Source: Rhizobium sp. SL42 (GTDB taxonomy: Bacteria; Pseudomonadota; Alphaproteobacteria; Rhizobiales; Rhizobiaceae). Taken from it: a stretch of DNA of 64,000 bases. Under the pieces are notes generated by a model, which was not told the origin of the DNA, did no database searches, and worked only from the letters and a program-made list of their open reading frames with translations. The translations under genes were made by a program, and so were the position numbers. Location of the stretch: contig NZ_CP063398.1 in assembly GCF_021729845.1 (NCBI RefSeq), positions 434,001 to 498,000 on the forward strand. Direction: 5' to 3'. Each line of letters starts with the position of its first letter. Position 1 is the first letter of the stretch. Positions 25,996 through 33,905 of the stretch are shown in pieces.

Positions 25996-26930
25996 ACGTA
26001 GTGCACTTTCCGGTCCATGACGCGGTACTGGAGGAACATCAGCGACACGAGGATCAACAGGAAGACCACGGTCATCGCCGAGGCATAACCGACACGCAGG
26101 AAGACGAAGCCTTCCTGGTAGATGGTGAAAAGCAGGACCTCGGACGCCTTGTTGGGGCCGCCTTCGGTCAATGTCTTCACAGTCTCGAATACCTTGACCG
26201 CGTTGATGATGCTGATCGTGGTGACAAACAGCGTGGTCGGGCCCAGCATTGGCCAGGTTACCAGACGGAACCTCGAGAGAGCCGAACGAGCACCGTCGAC
26301 CTCGGCCGCCTGGTAAAGCTCGCGCGGGATGGCCGAAAGGCCGGCGAGGAACAGGACCATATTGAAGCCGGTCGATTGCCAGATGCCGATGATCGACAGG
26401 CTGGTCATCACGGTTTTCGACGCGCCGAGCCAGTTGGGGCCTTCGATGCCGATCAGATCGAGCAGCGCGTTGATCGGCCCGATCGTCGGGTGGAAGAGAT
26501 ATTGCCACACGGTCGCCATGGCGACGAGCAGGGACGCAACGGGCAGGAAATAGGCGGTGCGAAACAGGCTCTTGCCCCAGCCCTCCGATTCAATCATCAG
26601 CGCGATGCCAAGCCCGAGCGCCATGGACACCGGTGCGACGATCGCCGCATACATCGTCGTGTTCCACAGCGACTTCCTGAACGTGCGATCGTTCAGCAGT
26701 TCGGCGTAGTTCTCGAAGCCGACGAAATTGAAGCTGCCGTAGCCAAGCTCGAAATCGGTAAAGCCGAGGGCGATGACAGCAATGGTCGGCAAGATGATGA
26801 AGCAGAAGATCAGCAGCAGCGCCGGTGCCGACAGCACCATGGCGATGCGCGCCTCGCGACGCTTTGCCAGCCGTGCGCCCTTTTGGGCCAGCGGGATTTC
26901 TGCGCCGTATTCCGGGGCAAGACTAGCCAT
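25992..26930 (-). CDS. ABC transporter permease (MalF/UgpA-like)
   Basis: First permease of the sugar ABC transporter, 312 residues, six helices after a charged N-terminal tail. The EAA motif is AAEVDGARSALSRFRLVTWPMLGP near 218-241. It overlaps the ATPase gene upstream by 8 bases and the second permease by 4 bases, so all three are tightly coupled. Length and order fit the carbohydrate uptake transporter-1 family. Confidence 0.92.
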   Translation of the reverse strand: MASLAPEYGAEIPLAQKGARLAKRREARIAMVLSAPALLLIFCFIILPTIAVIALGFTDFELGYGSFNFVGFENYAELLNDRTFRKSLWNTTMYAAIVAPVSMALGLGIALMIESEGWGKSLFRTAYFLPVASLLVAMATVWQYLFHPTIGPINALLDLIGIEGPNWLGASKTVMTSLSIIGIWQSTGFNMVLFLAGLSAIPRELYQAAEVDGARSALSRFRLVTWPMLGPTTLFVTTISIINAVKVFETVKTLTEGGPNKASEVLLFTIYQEGFVFLRVGYASAMTVVFLLILVSLMFLQYRVMDRKVHYV

Positions 26931-28092
26931 GAAAAGCCTCCGACCGCAAAGTCGATGTCATTGCGATGCTGACCGGCAGGCGGTCGCCCTGTTCGTCGAA
27001 GAGCAGGATCGCGTCGGGATCGAGCCTCAGATCGATCCGCTGGCCAGCATGAATGCCGATCGCATCCGCAGGTGCGACCCTTGCCAAAACGATTGCATCC
27101 AAGGCCGCGAGCTTGGTGAAGACCACCACCTCGGAGCCGAGGAACTCCAGCCGCTCGACCCGTGCCGGCAGGCCACCCGCACCAGCGTCGGCAAGCCGGA
27201 CAAATTCGGGCCGAAATGCCACAGACAGTGCTTTTCCCGGCTTCAGGTCGAGGCGTGTGGCAAGACGGATATCGCCAACCTGGACAAGTCCCTCGCCGTC
27301 GATCACGGTCGACAGGACGTTGATACGCGGCTGACCTAGAAATTTGGCGACTTCCAGATGCGAGGGATTATCGTAGATGGTGCGCGGGCTATCGAGCTGT
27401 AGCAGCCGACCACCGATCATCACCGCAACCCGGTCGGCCATGGAAAGGGCTTCAGACTGGTCATGCGTGACATACAGCGTCGGCACGCCTGCCTTGCGGT
27501 GCAGTTCGACGATCTCACCACGGGCATGTACGCGCAGGTTCGCATCCAGATTGGAAAGCGGCTCGTCCATCAGGAAGACATTCGGCTGCCGGACCATGGC
27601 GCGGGCAAGCGCTACGCGCTGACGCTGGCCACCGGACATCTGGCCGGGCTTGCGATCGAGCAAGTGGTCGATCTTGAGCGAACTCGCCATGGCGCGAACG
27701 TCACGCTGAATATCGGCTCGTATCCGGCGCTGGTCGGAGAACAAGGCGCCGATCAACGGCAGACGACCGGCCGTGGAGAGACGACGCATGGCGAGCGGCA
27801 CGGCAATATTCTGGCCCGCAGTCAGATGCGGATAGAGCGCGTATGACTGGAAGACCATCGCCACATTGCGGTCCCCCGCCGCCTTGGCCGAGACGTCTTC
27901 GCCGCCGATTACGATCTCGCCATGGTCTGCATGATCGAGGCCGGCGACGATGCGCAGCAACGTGCTCTTGCCGCAGCCGGACGGACCGACAAGGGCGATA
28001 AACTCACCGGCTTCAGCCTCCAGGCTGACACCTTTCAGGATACTGTTGCCGCCGAAGGACTTGTTGATATCGTGAAGGCTAAAGGCGGTCAT
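26923..28092 (-). CDS. ABC transporter ATP-binding protein (UgpC/MalK-like)
   Basis: Cytoplasmic ATPase of 389 residues. Walker A GPSGCGKST at about 36-44, signature SGGQRQRVALARA near 153-165 and Walker B NVFLMDEPLSNLDA near 172-185 are intact, followed by the H-loop TLYVTHDQSEAL. The C-terminal TOBE-type regulatory domain contains VAFRPEFVRL. Compared with MalK there is an extra segment of about 20 residues between the Q-loop and the signature (STAGRLPLIGALFSDQRR). It overlaps the phosphoesterase gene by 4 bases. Confidence 0.93.
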   Translation of the reverse strand: MTAFSLHDINKSFGGNSILKGVSLEAEAGEFIALVGPSGCGKSTLLRIVAGLDHADHGEIVIGGEDVSAKAAGDRNVAMVFQSYALYPHLTAGQNIAVPLAMRRLSTAGRLPLIGALFSDQRRIRADIQRDVRAMASSLKIDHLLDRKPGQMSGGQRQRVALARAMVRQPNVFLMDEPLSNLDANLRVHARGEIVELHRKAGVPTLYVTHDQSEALSMADRVAVMIGGRLLQLDSPRTIYDNPSHLEVAKFLGQPRINVLSTVIDGEGLVQVGDIRLATRLDLKPGKALSVAFRPEFVRLADAGAGGLPARVERLEFLGSEVVVFTKLAALDAIVLARVAPADAIGIHAGQRIDLRLDPDAILLFDEQGDRLPVSIAMTSTLRSEAFHG

Positions 28093-28925
28093 TGGGCCGC
28101 CTCCACGACAACCTTCGTCGCATGGCGCGGATAGACCTCATCGATGACATGATCGAGAACGTGTGCCGTGGCGCCATCGACAGCAACAATCTCGCTTTCC
28201 ACATCATCGCCCAGGTGATGCACGACTGCGCCGACGAGACGCTCTCCGGGCATTTCTCGCTCCAGCGTATCGATGATGAATGAGGTCGGTGGCGCCCAGA
28301 CGAGCCTGGTTGCGCCCATCTCGCCCTTCCAGGCCCAGTGCAGATGGCCACTGGCATACAGGGCAACATCATGTGCGGCAAAAAGCTCGAACAGCCGCCG
28401 GCGATCAGCGGGACCAGCGCCCCAGTAACCGGTCTCGCCTTCTGTTGGATCATCGACGAACAAGGGCTTGTGGCCGAAGATCGCCACGCGCCGGCCATCG
28501 CGACCTTCCAGCATGTCGGCAAGCCAGTCGAACTGCAGACGTTCTTCCGGGTGGTCCGAGCCGATCAGCAGACTGTTGAGGCCAATCAGCCGCCAATTAC
28601 CGAGGTCCTTGGCGAAGCGGTCGGGACCGGCCAGCCGGCGCCAGCGTTGAAGGCGCAGGTCATCGACCGGCTGCGGCGAACCGGGCATATGACCGACATC
28701 GTGATTGCCTGGAACCAGAAGAACGGGGACATCCAACTCGTTGAGCAGGGACATGGAAAAGGTGATGTCCTCTTCCTGATCGGCACCGTCTATCGTCAGG
28801 TCGCCGGTATGTATGACCAGATCGGGCCTGACCGTTTCGATCCAGCGACGCACAGGTTCCCAGTTGCCGTTGAAATGCGCCTTGGACGGACTGAAATGGG
28901 TGTCGCTGATCTGGACGATTTTCAT
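28089..28925 (-). CDS. Metallophosphoesterase (GpdQ/CpdA-like)
   Basis: Calcineurin-like phosphoesterase of 278 residues, first gene of the ABC operon. All five metal motifs are present: DTHFS (8-12), GDLT near 41-44, GNHD near 72-75, GHKP near 150 and SGHLH near 192-196. The family cleaves phosphodiesters (glycerophosphodiesters, cyclic nucleotides) using two metal ions. AAAGGGA precedes the ATG. No signal peptide is seen, so it acts in the cytoplasm on the imported compound or on a signal. The UgpB-like transporter suggests glycerophosphodiesters, but this is inference. Confidence 0.88.
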   Translation of the reverse strand: MKIVQISDTHFSPSKAHFNGNWEPVRRWIETVRPDLVIHTGDLTIDGADQEEDITFSMSLLNELDVPVLLVPGNHDVGHMPGSPQPVDDLRLQRWRRLAGPDRFAKDLGNWRLIGLNSLLIGSDHPEERLQFDWLADMLEGRDGRRVAIFGHKPLFVDDPTEGETGYWGAGPADRRRLFELFAAHDVALYASGHLHWAWKGEMGATRLVWAPPTSFIIDTLEREMPGERLVGAVVHHLGDDVESEIVAVDGATAHVLDHVIDEVYPRHATKVVVEAAQ

Positions 28926-29285
28926 CGGATGTTCCCTTTCAAAACACGAGCTGACATGCTGCGGACGGCCGGTGGTGGAGGCGAGGTCCGGCGCTGCTGG
29001 CCTGTCTTTAAGGGTCCAGCATGTCAGTCGCTTGACGGTGCTTTTCAGTGGTCTTCCAATTTCGTCATCAATCCGTCAGAAACGGATCGCGAGCGTTTCC
29101 CCGCGAGAATGTTCGGCCCATCACGGATTGAACATGGCGGCATGAATTGCAGAAATACCTGCAACGTAGACAGGCCCAGGCGGTCAATTCGCTGGGGCTA
29201 ACCGGCATAGTCGATCTCGACAAGGCTCGCATTGCGCTCACAACAGCGCTATTGCTGGTCACTTCTCTTGGCCTGTGGGGACCAC
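28926..29285. other. Divergent promoter region, phosphoesterase/dadA-like genes
   Basis: A 360-bp gap between divergent genes. I looked for the Lrp-type regulator that often sits beside dadA and found none here. No supported gene, repeat or structured RNA. Confidence 0.35.
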
Positions 29286-30536
29286 ATGAAAGTCATCGTT
29301 CTCGGCGCCGGCATCATCGGCGTGACGTCTGCCTATCAGCTCGCGAAAGCCGGCCACGACGTCACCGTCATCGACCGCCAGCAGGCGCCGGCTCTGGAGA
29401 CCAGTTTTGCCAATGCGGGAGAAGTCTCATTCGGCTATTGCTCGCCCTGGGCGGCGCCCGGCATTCCGATGAAGGCAATGAAGTGGCTGCTGATGGAACA
29501 TGCGCCGCTCATCTTGCGTCCCAAAATCGATGCGGCCATGCTGTCATGGATGCTGAAGATGCTGTCGAACTGCACTTCCAGGCGTTACGCCATCAACAAA
29601 AGCCGTATGTTGCGACTGGCTGACTACAGCCGCGTATCGCTTGCTGCGTTGCGCGCCGAGACCGGGATTTCCTATGACGAGCGCATGCAGGGCACGCTGC
29701 AGCTGTTTCGGACACAGCAACAGCTGGACGCATCGGGCAAGGACGTCAAGGCACTCGCCGTAGACGGCATCCCGTATGAAGTGCTCGACCGCGACGGCTG
29801 CGTTCGGGTGGAACCGGCACTCGCCCACGTGCGCGACAAGATCGTCGGCGGACTTCTGACCCCAAAGGATGAGACCGGCGACTGCTTCAAGTTCGCCAAT
29901 GCATTGGCCAACAAAGCCGCCGGGCTCGGAGTGCGCTTTGCCTATGGGCATCATATCAAGGGCTTGGACATCGCTGGTGGTCGCGTTGAGGCCGTTGTCA
30001 CCGACAAGGCGAAGTTTGCCGCCGATGCCGTCGTGGTCGCGCTTGGCAGCTACTCGCCGCTGATGCTGAAACCGCTCGGCATTGGGCTTCCCGTTTATCC
30101 GGTCAAGGGTTATTCGCTGACGATCCCGATCACCGACGCGTCACGGGCGCCGGAATCCACGGTGATGGACGAGACCTACAAGATTGCCATAACGCGCCTT
30201 GGAGAGCGCATTCGTGTTGGCGGCATGGCTGAAATCTCCGGCTATACCAACGATCTGGGCCAGGCGCGGCGGCGCACACTCGAACATTCGGTGCAAGACC
30301 TGTTCCCCGGCGGCGACGTATCGAAGGCGACATTCTGGTCCGGTCTGCGCCCGATGACACCGGACGGAACGCCGGTAATCGGACCGACGAAGATCAAGGG
30401 CCTCTTCCTCAATACGGGGCATGGCACGCTGGGATGGACGATGAGTTCAGGCTCGGCAAGGGTGATTTCAGATCTGGTCAGCGGTCGGGCACCGGATATC
30501 GACGCGGCCGACCTTGCGATCAGCCGTTACGCCTGA
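29286..30536 (+). CDS. dadA: D-amino-acid dehydrogenase, small-subunit (DadA) type
   Basis: FAD flavoprotein of 416 residues that oxidatively deaminates D-amino acids at the membrane and feeds electrons to quinones. Start at 29286 ([12 protein letters not shown]), with GGGGA 7 bases upstream, rather than 29232. The dinucleotide-binding GAGIIG is at 7-12. DadA landmarks follow: [60 protein letters not shown] and the C-terminal [16 protein letters not shown]. It has no alanine racemase partner (dadX) in the window. Convergent with the hairpin RNA array. Confidence 0.92.
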   Translation: MKVIVLGAGIIGVTSAYQLAKAGHDVTVIDRQQAPALETSFANAGEVSFGYCSPWAAPGIPMKAMKWLLMEHAPLILRPKIDAAMLSWMLKMLSNCTSRRYAINKSRMLRLADYSRVSLAALRAETGISYDERMQGTLQLFRTQQQLDASGKDVKALAVDGIPYEVLDRDGCVRVEPALAHVRDKIVGGLLTPKDETGDCFKFANALANKAAGLGVRFAYGHHIKGLDIAGGRVEAVVTDKAKFAADAVVVALGSYSPLMLKPLGIGLPVYPVKGYSLTIPITDASRAPESTVMDETYKIAITRLGERIRVGGMAEISGYTNDLGQARRRTLEHSVQDLFPGGDVSKATFWSGLRPMTPDGTPVIGPTKIKGLFLNTGHGTLGWTMSSGSARVISDLVSGRAPDIDAADLAISRYA

Positions 30537-30640
30537 TCCCAGGCAGGATAGGCAAGCGAAATTGGTCGAGGAGACTGTTGAAGCGAGCAACGACAACGGT
30601 CGCAAGCCACCATATCGGTCTGCAGCAAGTCGCAGAAACG

Positions 30641-30672
30641 AAAAAACCTGCCGCGGGAGGAGGTGCGGCAGG
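30641..30672 (-). terminator. Terminator of the hairpin RNA array
   Basis: Eight-bp stem CCTGCCGC/GCGGCAGG (30647-30654, 30665-30672), then TTTTTT on the minus strand (30641-30646). The loop is the fourth CCTCCTCCC motif. The plus strand also has a trailing TTTT, so it may stop the convergent dadA-like transcript too. Confidence 0.8.
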
Positions 30673-30793
30673 CTTTTCGAATGGATGAACAGCGACTGGG
30701 AGGAGGAGTGCCGCTGTTCCTACAGGCGCCCCTGGGAGGAGGAGTGGGTCGCCTGAAACACGAAGCTCTGCGGGAGGAGGTGCATCGCTTCGT
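30641..30793 (-). ncRNA. Array of four CCUCCUCCC-loop hairpins (cuckoo/CcsR-type sRNAs)
   Basis: Four stem-loops each display CCTCCTCCC (minus strand) in the loop, at 30772-30780, 30734-30742, 30698-30706 and 30655-30663, spaced 36-43 bp. Stem sequences differ but all pair: CGAAGC/GCTTCG, CAGGCG/CGCCTG, AACAGCG/CGCTGTT, CCTGCCGC/GCGGCAGG. The last is followed by six Ts, giving an intrinsic terminator with the motif in its loop. Stems diverge while loops stay identical, which points to function in RNA. The loop is complementary to Shine-Dalgarno sequences. This matches cuckoo RNAs (CcsR1-4 in Rhodobacter), which also follow a DUF1127 gene, as here. Confidence 0.88.
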
Positions 30794-30943
30794 TGAAAAC
30801 CAACATACAGCATCGCCGTGCTTATAAAATGCGCTTTGTTGCAGTGCAGCCATGCAAAAACGGCGACACTCCTGCCCGCAAGATCCGCCGCCTAGGCCCG
30901 CAAGACTGGCGCAACGGGGCGGGCGGGATTGCACCGCGCGACC

Positions 30944-30979
30944 CAATCCCAAACGCAAGCCCAAATACAAGCCCAAACG
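30944..30979. repeat. Three 12-bp tandem repeats
   Basis: Units CAATCCCAAACG, CAAGCCCAAATA and CAAGCCCAAACG follow each other at 30944-30955, 30956-30967 and 30968-30979, right next to the DUF1127 terminator and upstream of the hairpin array. Role unknown. Confidence 0.7.
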
Positions 30980-30980
30980 C

Positions 30981-31007
30981 AAAAACGCCCGCGTCATCAG
31001 CGGGCGT
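30981..31007 (-). terminator. Intrinsic terminator after the DUF1127 gene
   Basis: Stem ACGCCCGC/GCGGGCGT (30985-30992, 31000-31007) with a 7-base loop, then a T-run on the minus strand (30981-30984). It lies 30 bp after the DUF1127 stop codon, between that gene and the hairpin array, so reaching the array from the DUF1127 promoter needs readthrough. Confidence 0.85.
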
Positions 31008-31036
31008 CGTGCGGCATGCGAGAAAGTCTGCAGTCT

Positions 31037-31183
31037 TTAGCGAGCGTATGCTCCACGGGCAACGCGGTTGATGTCGGCACGGCTGATACCGATATCGGAC
31101 AGTTCGCGGCTCGACATGCGGCCCAGTTCTGCAACCGTCTGACGATACTTGCGCCAATTATTAAAAGAGCGTGCTACGTTCAT
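31037..31183 (-). CDS. DUF1127 small RNA-associated protein (CcaF1-like)
   Basis: Tiny basic protein of 48 residues, starting MNVARSFNNWRKYRQ and ending RVARGAYAR. It carries the DUF1127 pattern: W-R-x-Y-R near 10-14, the block TVAELGRMSSRELSDIGISR at 16-35, then DINRVARG at 38-45. A GGGGA site lies 7 bases before the ATG. In Rhodobacter the DUF1127 protein CcaF1 binds RNA and affects maturation of the CcsR RNAs encoded behind it; the same neighbours occur here. It is too short for most ORF callers. Identity is strong; the RNA-binding role is by analogy. Confidence 0.9.
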   Translation of the reverse strand: MNVARSFNNWRKYRQTVAELGRMSSRELSDIGISRADINRVARGAYAR

Positions 31184-31256
31184 GATGATCCCCTTTCGTG
31201 AGGTCTCTTTGACGCCAGCAACCTTGCTTCAGTTCCAACGTCGTTTCGATGATTGG

Positions 31257-31283
31257 AATATAGGCGATTGCCCGCCCTTGCAA
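31257..31283 (-). promoter_or_regulatory. Candidate promoter of the DUF1127 gene (RpoH-like)
   Basis: On the minus strand, TTGCAA (31278-31283) and CCTATAT (31258-31264) are 13 bp apart, a layout resembling heat-shock sigma promoters (TTGAA near -35, CYTAT-type -10). The same pair could be read as a short-spaced housekeeping promoter. The leader to the ATG is about 70 bases. Confidence 0.4.
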
Positions 31284-31359
31284 AAGTGACAAGCTCACAG
31301 GTCAGCCATGCAAATTATGCATCAGCCGAGTGCGGTCGAAGTAAACAGGGCGTGTCGTC

Positions 31360-32343
31360 CTAGCCGCGGAATCGATCGTGGGCCGTGAGGTGCTTCCTCG
31401 GCGGATCGGCATCACCGTAGCGATAGATTTCGCTTCGGAGATAACGGAGTTCATCCTCAAGCGCCTCTTCGCCGATCTCCACCCACCAGGACTTGGGACG
31501 CCCATCGCTGCCATCCGACCAACGATAGCCCCGCGCCTTGAGATGGTCCTTCATGTCGAAGGGACTGCCTTCGGCATAGATGCGAACCCGCGTACGCTGG
31601 CTTGATTCATAGAGTTCGGCAAAGGCGGGCAACCGCCCCACCGTGTCGCGCGACAGCACTTCCAGCAGGGCAAAACAATCGTCGACCGCCCGATGGCCAT
31701 CGTGGAAATATCCGGCCTGATTGACCAGATAACCGAGTTTGGTGCCTTCAAAGCCACGCGACGACCAGTCGACTTCAGAATTGGAGCAAGCCCAGGCCTT
31801 GGCTGCAAACATGGGCGAAAACGCTTCGCAGAAGGGACGGTCGAAGGCCGCATTGTGGGCAATGATCAGATCTGCAGGGTCGATCAGGGCATGCAACGCG
31901 GCGAGATCAATCGACTGTCCGGCCACCATCTCATCGGTGATGCCGGTCAGCCTGGTGATTTCGGCAGGTATGGCCACCGTTGGCTGGCGCAAACCGCCAT
32001 ACACGCCTGCAACATCTCCAATGTTTCCGCGATGATCGTAGGTGAAAGCGATGACGCCGATCTCGATGATTTCGTCCTTGCGCGCATTGAGACCCGTCGT
32101 CTCCGTATCGAGAATGATGCCTCGCAACGGATATTCCGGTCGCGCAACCGCCACCACCCGTCGAGGTTCAAGTCTCTTCAGCAAGCGATACCGGCCAGTC
32201 TCGGAAAGATGCCGAACCATGGCCTCCTCGCTCATGGCGATGGATGGAGGAGGCTTTCTCGGACTGGTCGGATGAACCGTGTCCGAAGTGGAGCGGTGAC
32301 CGGCATCTACCTGCTGGGCGAACATATCAAACTGATTCGTCAT
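31360..32343 (-). CDS. 3'-5' exonuclease, DnaQ/PolC-epsilon-like
   Basis: DEDDh-type exonuclease of 327 residues. Exo I is DTETTGL (about 79-85, metal Asp and Glu), Exo II is HNAAFDRPF near 164-172 and Exo III is HRAVDD near 218-223. The ~70-residue N-terminal part is low in known motifs. After the nuclease domain is a C-terminal region with KARGYRWSDGSDGRPKSWW, a short domain often attached to such nucleases. It is too diverged and domain-extended to be the chromosomal DnaQ proofreading subunit; a repair or RNA-trimming exonuclease is likelier. No operon partners. Confidence 0.85.
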   Translation of the reverse strand: MTNQFDMFAQQVDAGHRSTSDTVHPTSPRKPPPSIAMSEEAMVRHLSETGRYRLLKRLEPRRVVAVARPEYPLRGIILDTETTGLNARKDEIIEIGVIAFTYDHRGNIGDVAGVYGGLRQPTVAIPAEITRLTGITDEMVAGQSIDLAALHALIDPADLIIAHNAAFDRPFCEAFSPMFAAKAWACSNSEVDWSSRGFEGTKLGYLVNQAGYFHDGHRAVDDCFALLEVLSRDTVGRLPAFAELYESSQRTRVRIYAEGSPFDMKDHLKARGYRWSDGSDGRPKSWWVEIGEEALEDELRYLRSEIYRYGDADPPRKHLTAHDRFRG

Positions 32344-32494
32344 GCACTATTCTATGTGCTGAGGCTGTATCGATGTCATCCCTGCCGCAGAGCCGATCCA
32401 CTGCCGTGTGGCAAAAGTCATGACAAATATGCAGCACCCGGAAAGAGCCGCGCCCCAGCGCATATGCCAGCGTTACCGGCACAATGTCCCGGGA

Positions 32495-33133
32495 CTATTG
32501 CGTATTCCTGTCGGCCCAGATTGAAACTTCCCTGCCCAGAATATCCATATGGTCGGCAAGCGAGAGGCCCGAAATGCTTTTGCGAGGTTTCAGATCGTGA
32601 TCGCCGTCCTCGAGCCAGAGCAACTCGATCGTGCCCGCCAAATCGTAGCTTTCAACCTCGTCACGCGTTCCAAACGGATCCCGCGTTCCCTGGACGATCA
32701 AAGTCGGTGTTTTCAAATTGGCAAGATGGGCGGTACGCAACTGCTGCGGCTTGCCGGTCGGGTGAAAGGGATATCCGAGGCACAGCAGCCCTGAAATCCG
32801 TTTGGCCACGAAAAGCTCATCTGCAACCATGCTCGCCACGCGGCCGCCCATTGATTTTCCTCCGATAATCAGTGGCCCGCTTGCCTTGAGTTCATCGATT
32901 GCGTGGCAGTATTCCGCCATGAGCTTCTCAGCCAGCGGCGGCGGCCGGCGAGCAGCTGAAACCCGCCTCGCCGCCATGTAGTCAAATTCGAAACGGGCAA
33001 CACGCGATCCCGCGGAGGCCAGCGCCTGAGCGAAGGCACTCATCGACGCCGTATCCATCGCCGCCCCTGCCCCGTGGGCAAGCAGAATTGTAACTTTGGC
33101 ATCACTCGGCCCATCAAAGAGGAAATTGCTCAT
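32495..33133 (-). CDS. Alpha/beta hydrolase, KANL3/Tex30 family
   Basis: Protein of 212 residues from the conserved Tex30/KANL3 alpha/beta-hydrolase group. LLAHGAGA at about 17-24 is the oxyanion-side turn, GGKSMGGRVAS near 90-100 is the nucleophile elbow (Ser), GTRDPFGTRDE near 147-157 holds the catalytic Asp, and DGDHDL near 174-179 the His. Bacterial members are widespread but unassigned. The frame starts 9 bases after a GGGTAACGG sequence. It stands alone. Confidence 0.85.
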   Translation of the reverse strand: MSNFLFDGPSDAKVTILLAHGAGAAMDTASMSAFAQALASAGSRVARFEFDYMAARRVSAARRPPPLAEKLMAEYCHAIDELKASGPLIIGGKSMGGRVASMVADELFVAKRISGLLCLGYPFHPTGKPQQLRTAHLANLKTPTLIVQGTRDPFGTRDEVESYDLAGTIELLWLEDGDHDLKPRKSISGLSLADHMDILGREVSIWADRNTQ

Positions 33134-33305
33134 CCGTTACCCGACCCGTCCCGACGAAGCGCCGCACCGTGTCGCAGCGCCGGAATGAAGATATCTATTG
33201 ATCTGAAAGACTCCGGAAACAAATTGTACCGCCGAGTACTTTAATTAGGAATTCGTTAAGGCTTGCGACCTAAAACGAGACTGTTCATCAATGAAGGTTA
33301 CTCAC

Positions 33306-33650
33306 ATGGTCAGCGCAATTTCAAGTTCTGCAACCAGTATTCTGAGTTCAACATCCTCATCTAGTTCCGCGAGTGATCTCGCCTCGCTCGAAGCGCAACT
33401 TGCCGAAAAGCAGGCCGCCCTAGCTGAAACGGACGACGAGGAAGAGAAAGCCACGATCGAAAAGGCTATCGCGACCTTGCAGTCCAAGATTGCAAAAATA
33501 AGCGCAACTGAGAGCAGCGATACGCAGACCGCCACGTCGGCAAAAACGGAGGAGGAAACTCCCCAGGAACTGTCCGGTGAAAGCGAACGAATCGGCACGA
33601 AAAACTTCGACGAAGATAGCGCATTCGGCGACCGCACCGCCTATGTGTAA
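33306..33650 (+). CDS. Small Ser-rich coiled-coil protein (FlxA-like)
   Basis: Protein of 114 residues from the ATG at 33306, chosen because GAAGG sits 8 bases upstream; another ATG at 33291 has no site. The first ~27 residues are dominated by Ser/Thr/Ala. Residues about 24-65 are a heptad-rich acidic coiled coil (LASLEAQLAEKQAAL, TIEKAIATLQSKIAKI). The tail is acidic and polar, ending FGDRTAYV. It resembles FlxA-like proteins, a poorly known group with this Ser-rich then coiled-coil plan. No signal peptide or membrane segment. Function unknown. Confidence 0.6.
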   Translation: MVSAISSSATSILSSTSSSSSASDLASLEAQLAEKQAALAETDDEEEKATIEKAIATLQSKIAKISATESSDTQTATSAKTEEETPQELSGESERIGTKNFDEDSAFGDRTAYV

Positions 33651-33667
33651 TTGCTGCCGCGTCCTGG

Positions 33668-33686
33668 AGCGGCCAATGTGGCCGCT
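33668..33686 (+). terminator. Hairpin after the Ser-rich protein gene
   Basis: Seven-bp stem AGCGGCC/GGCCGCT with a 5-base loop, 18 bp past the stop codon. The following T-tract is weak. Confidence 0.45.
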
Positions 33687-33841
33687 TCAGACTGCTTGAC
33701 GGCAATGTCATTGCTGGTGGTCACGGGGCCGTCGCTACAGCCGAACACAGGGTCGCCGACCTACTGTTTGTTTTAAATGATGTGCCGTGCCCGGACACTC
33801 GGAAAACAGACACAAATCAAATTCCGGCCCCACATTTTTTC

Positions 33842-33857
33842 AGTACCGTATAGTACC
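33842..33857. promoter_or_regulatory. Phased direct repeats upstream of the TetR-type gene
   Basis: AGTACC occurs twice with a 10-bp period (33842-33847 and 33852-33857), about 50 bp before the TetR-type start. One helical turn between copies is a usual arrangement for protein contacts; autoregulation is plausible but unproven. Confidence 0.35.
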
Positions 33858-33905
33858 ATTGCTATCATGGCTGGATGATTGTCAATCAGATGCTATGACA
33901 AGCGT

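Noticed and set aside
25996-26508. N-terminal extension of the second sugar permease
   Set aside because: It lies within the first permease gene in another frame; the family begins at 25995, where an ATGA overlap marks the start.
28926-29285. A divergent Lrp-type regulator next to the dadA-like gene
   Set aside because: Six-frame reading of the gap shows no Lrp helix-turn-helix or RAM domain.
30641-30793. Regularly spaced repeats read as a small CRISPR array
   Set aside because: Only the 9-base loop is constant, the flanks pair as stems, spacing is too short and no cas genes are present.
30852-31040. A 62-codon Lys/Arg-rich plus-strand frame across the 12-bp repeats
   Set aside because: Its basic stretch comes from the tandem repeats; there is no ribosome-binding site and it crosses the DUF1127 terminator.
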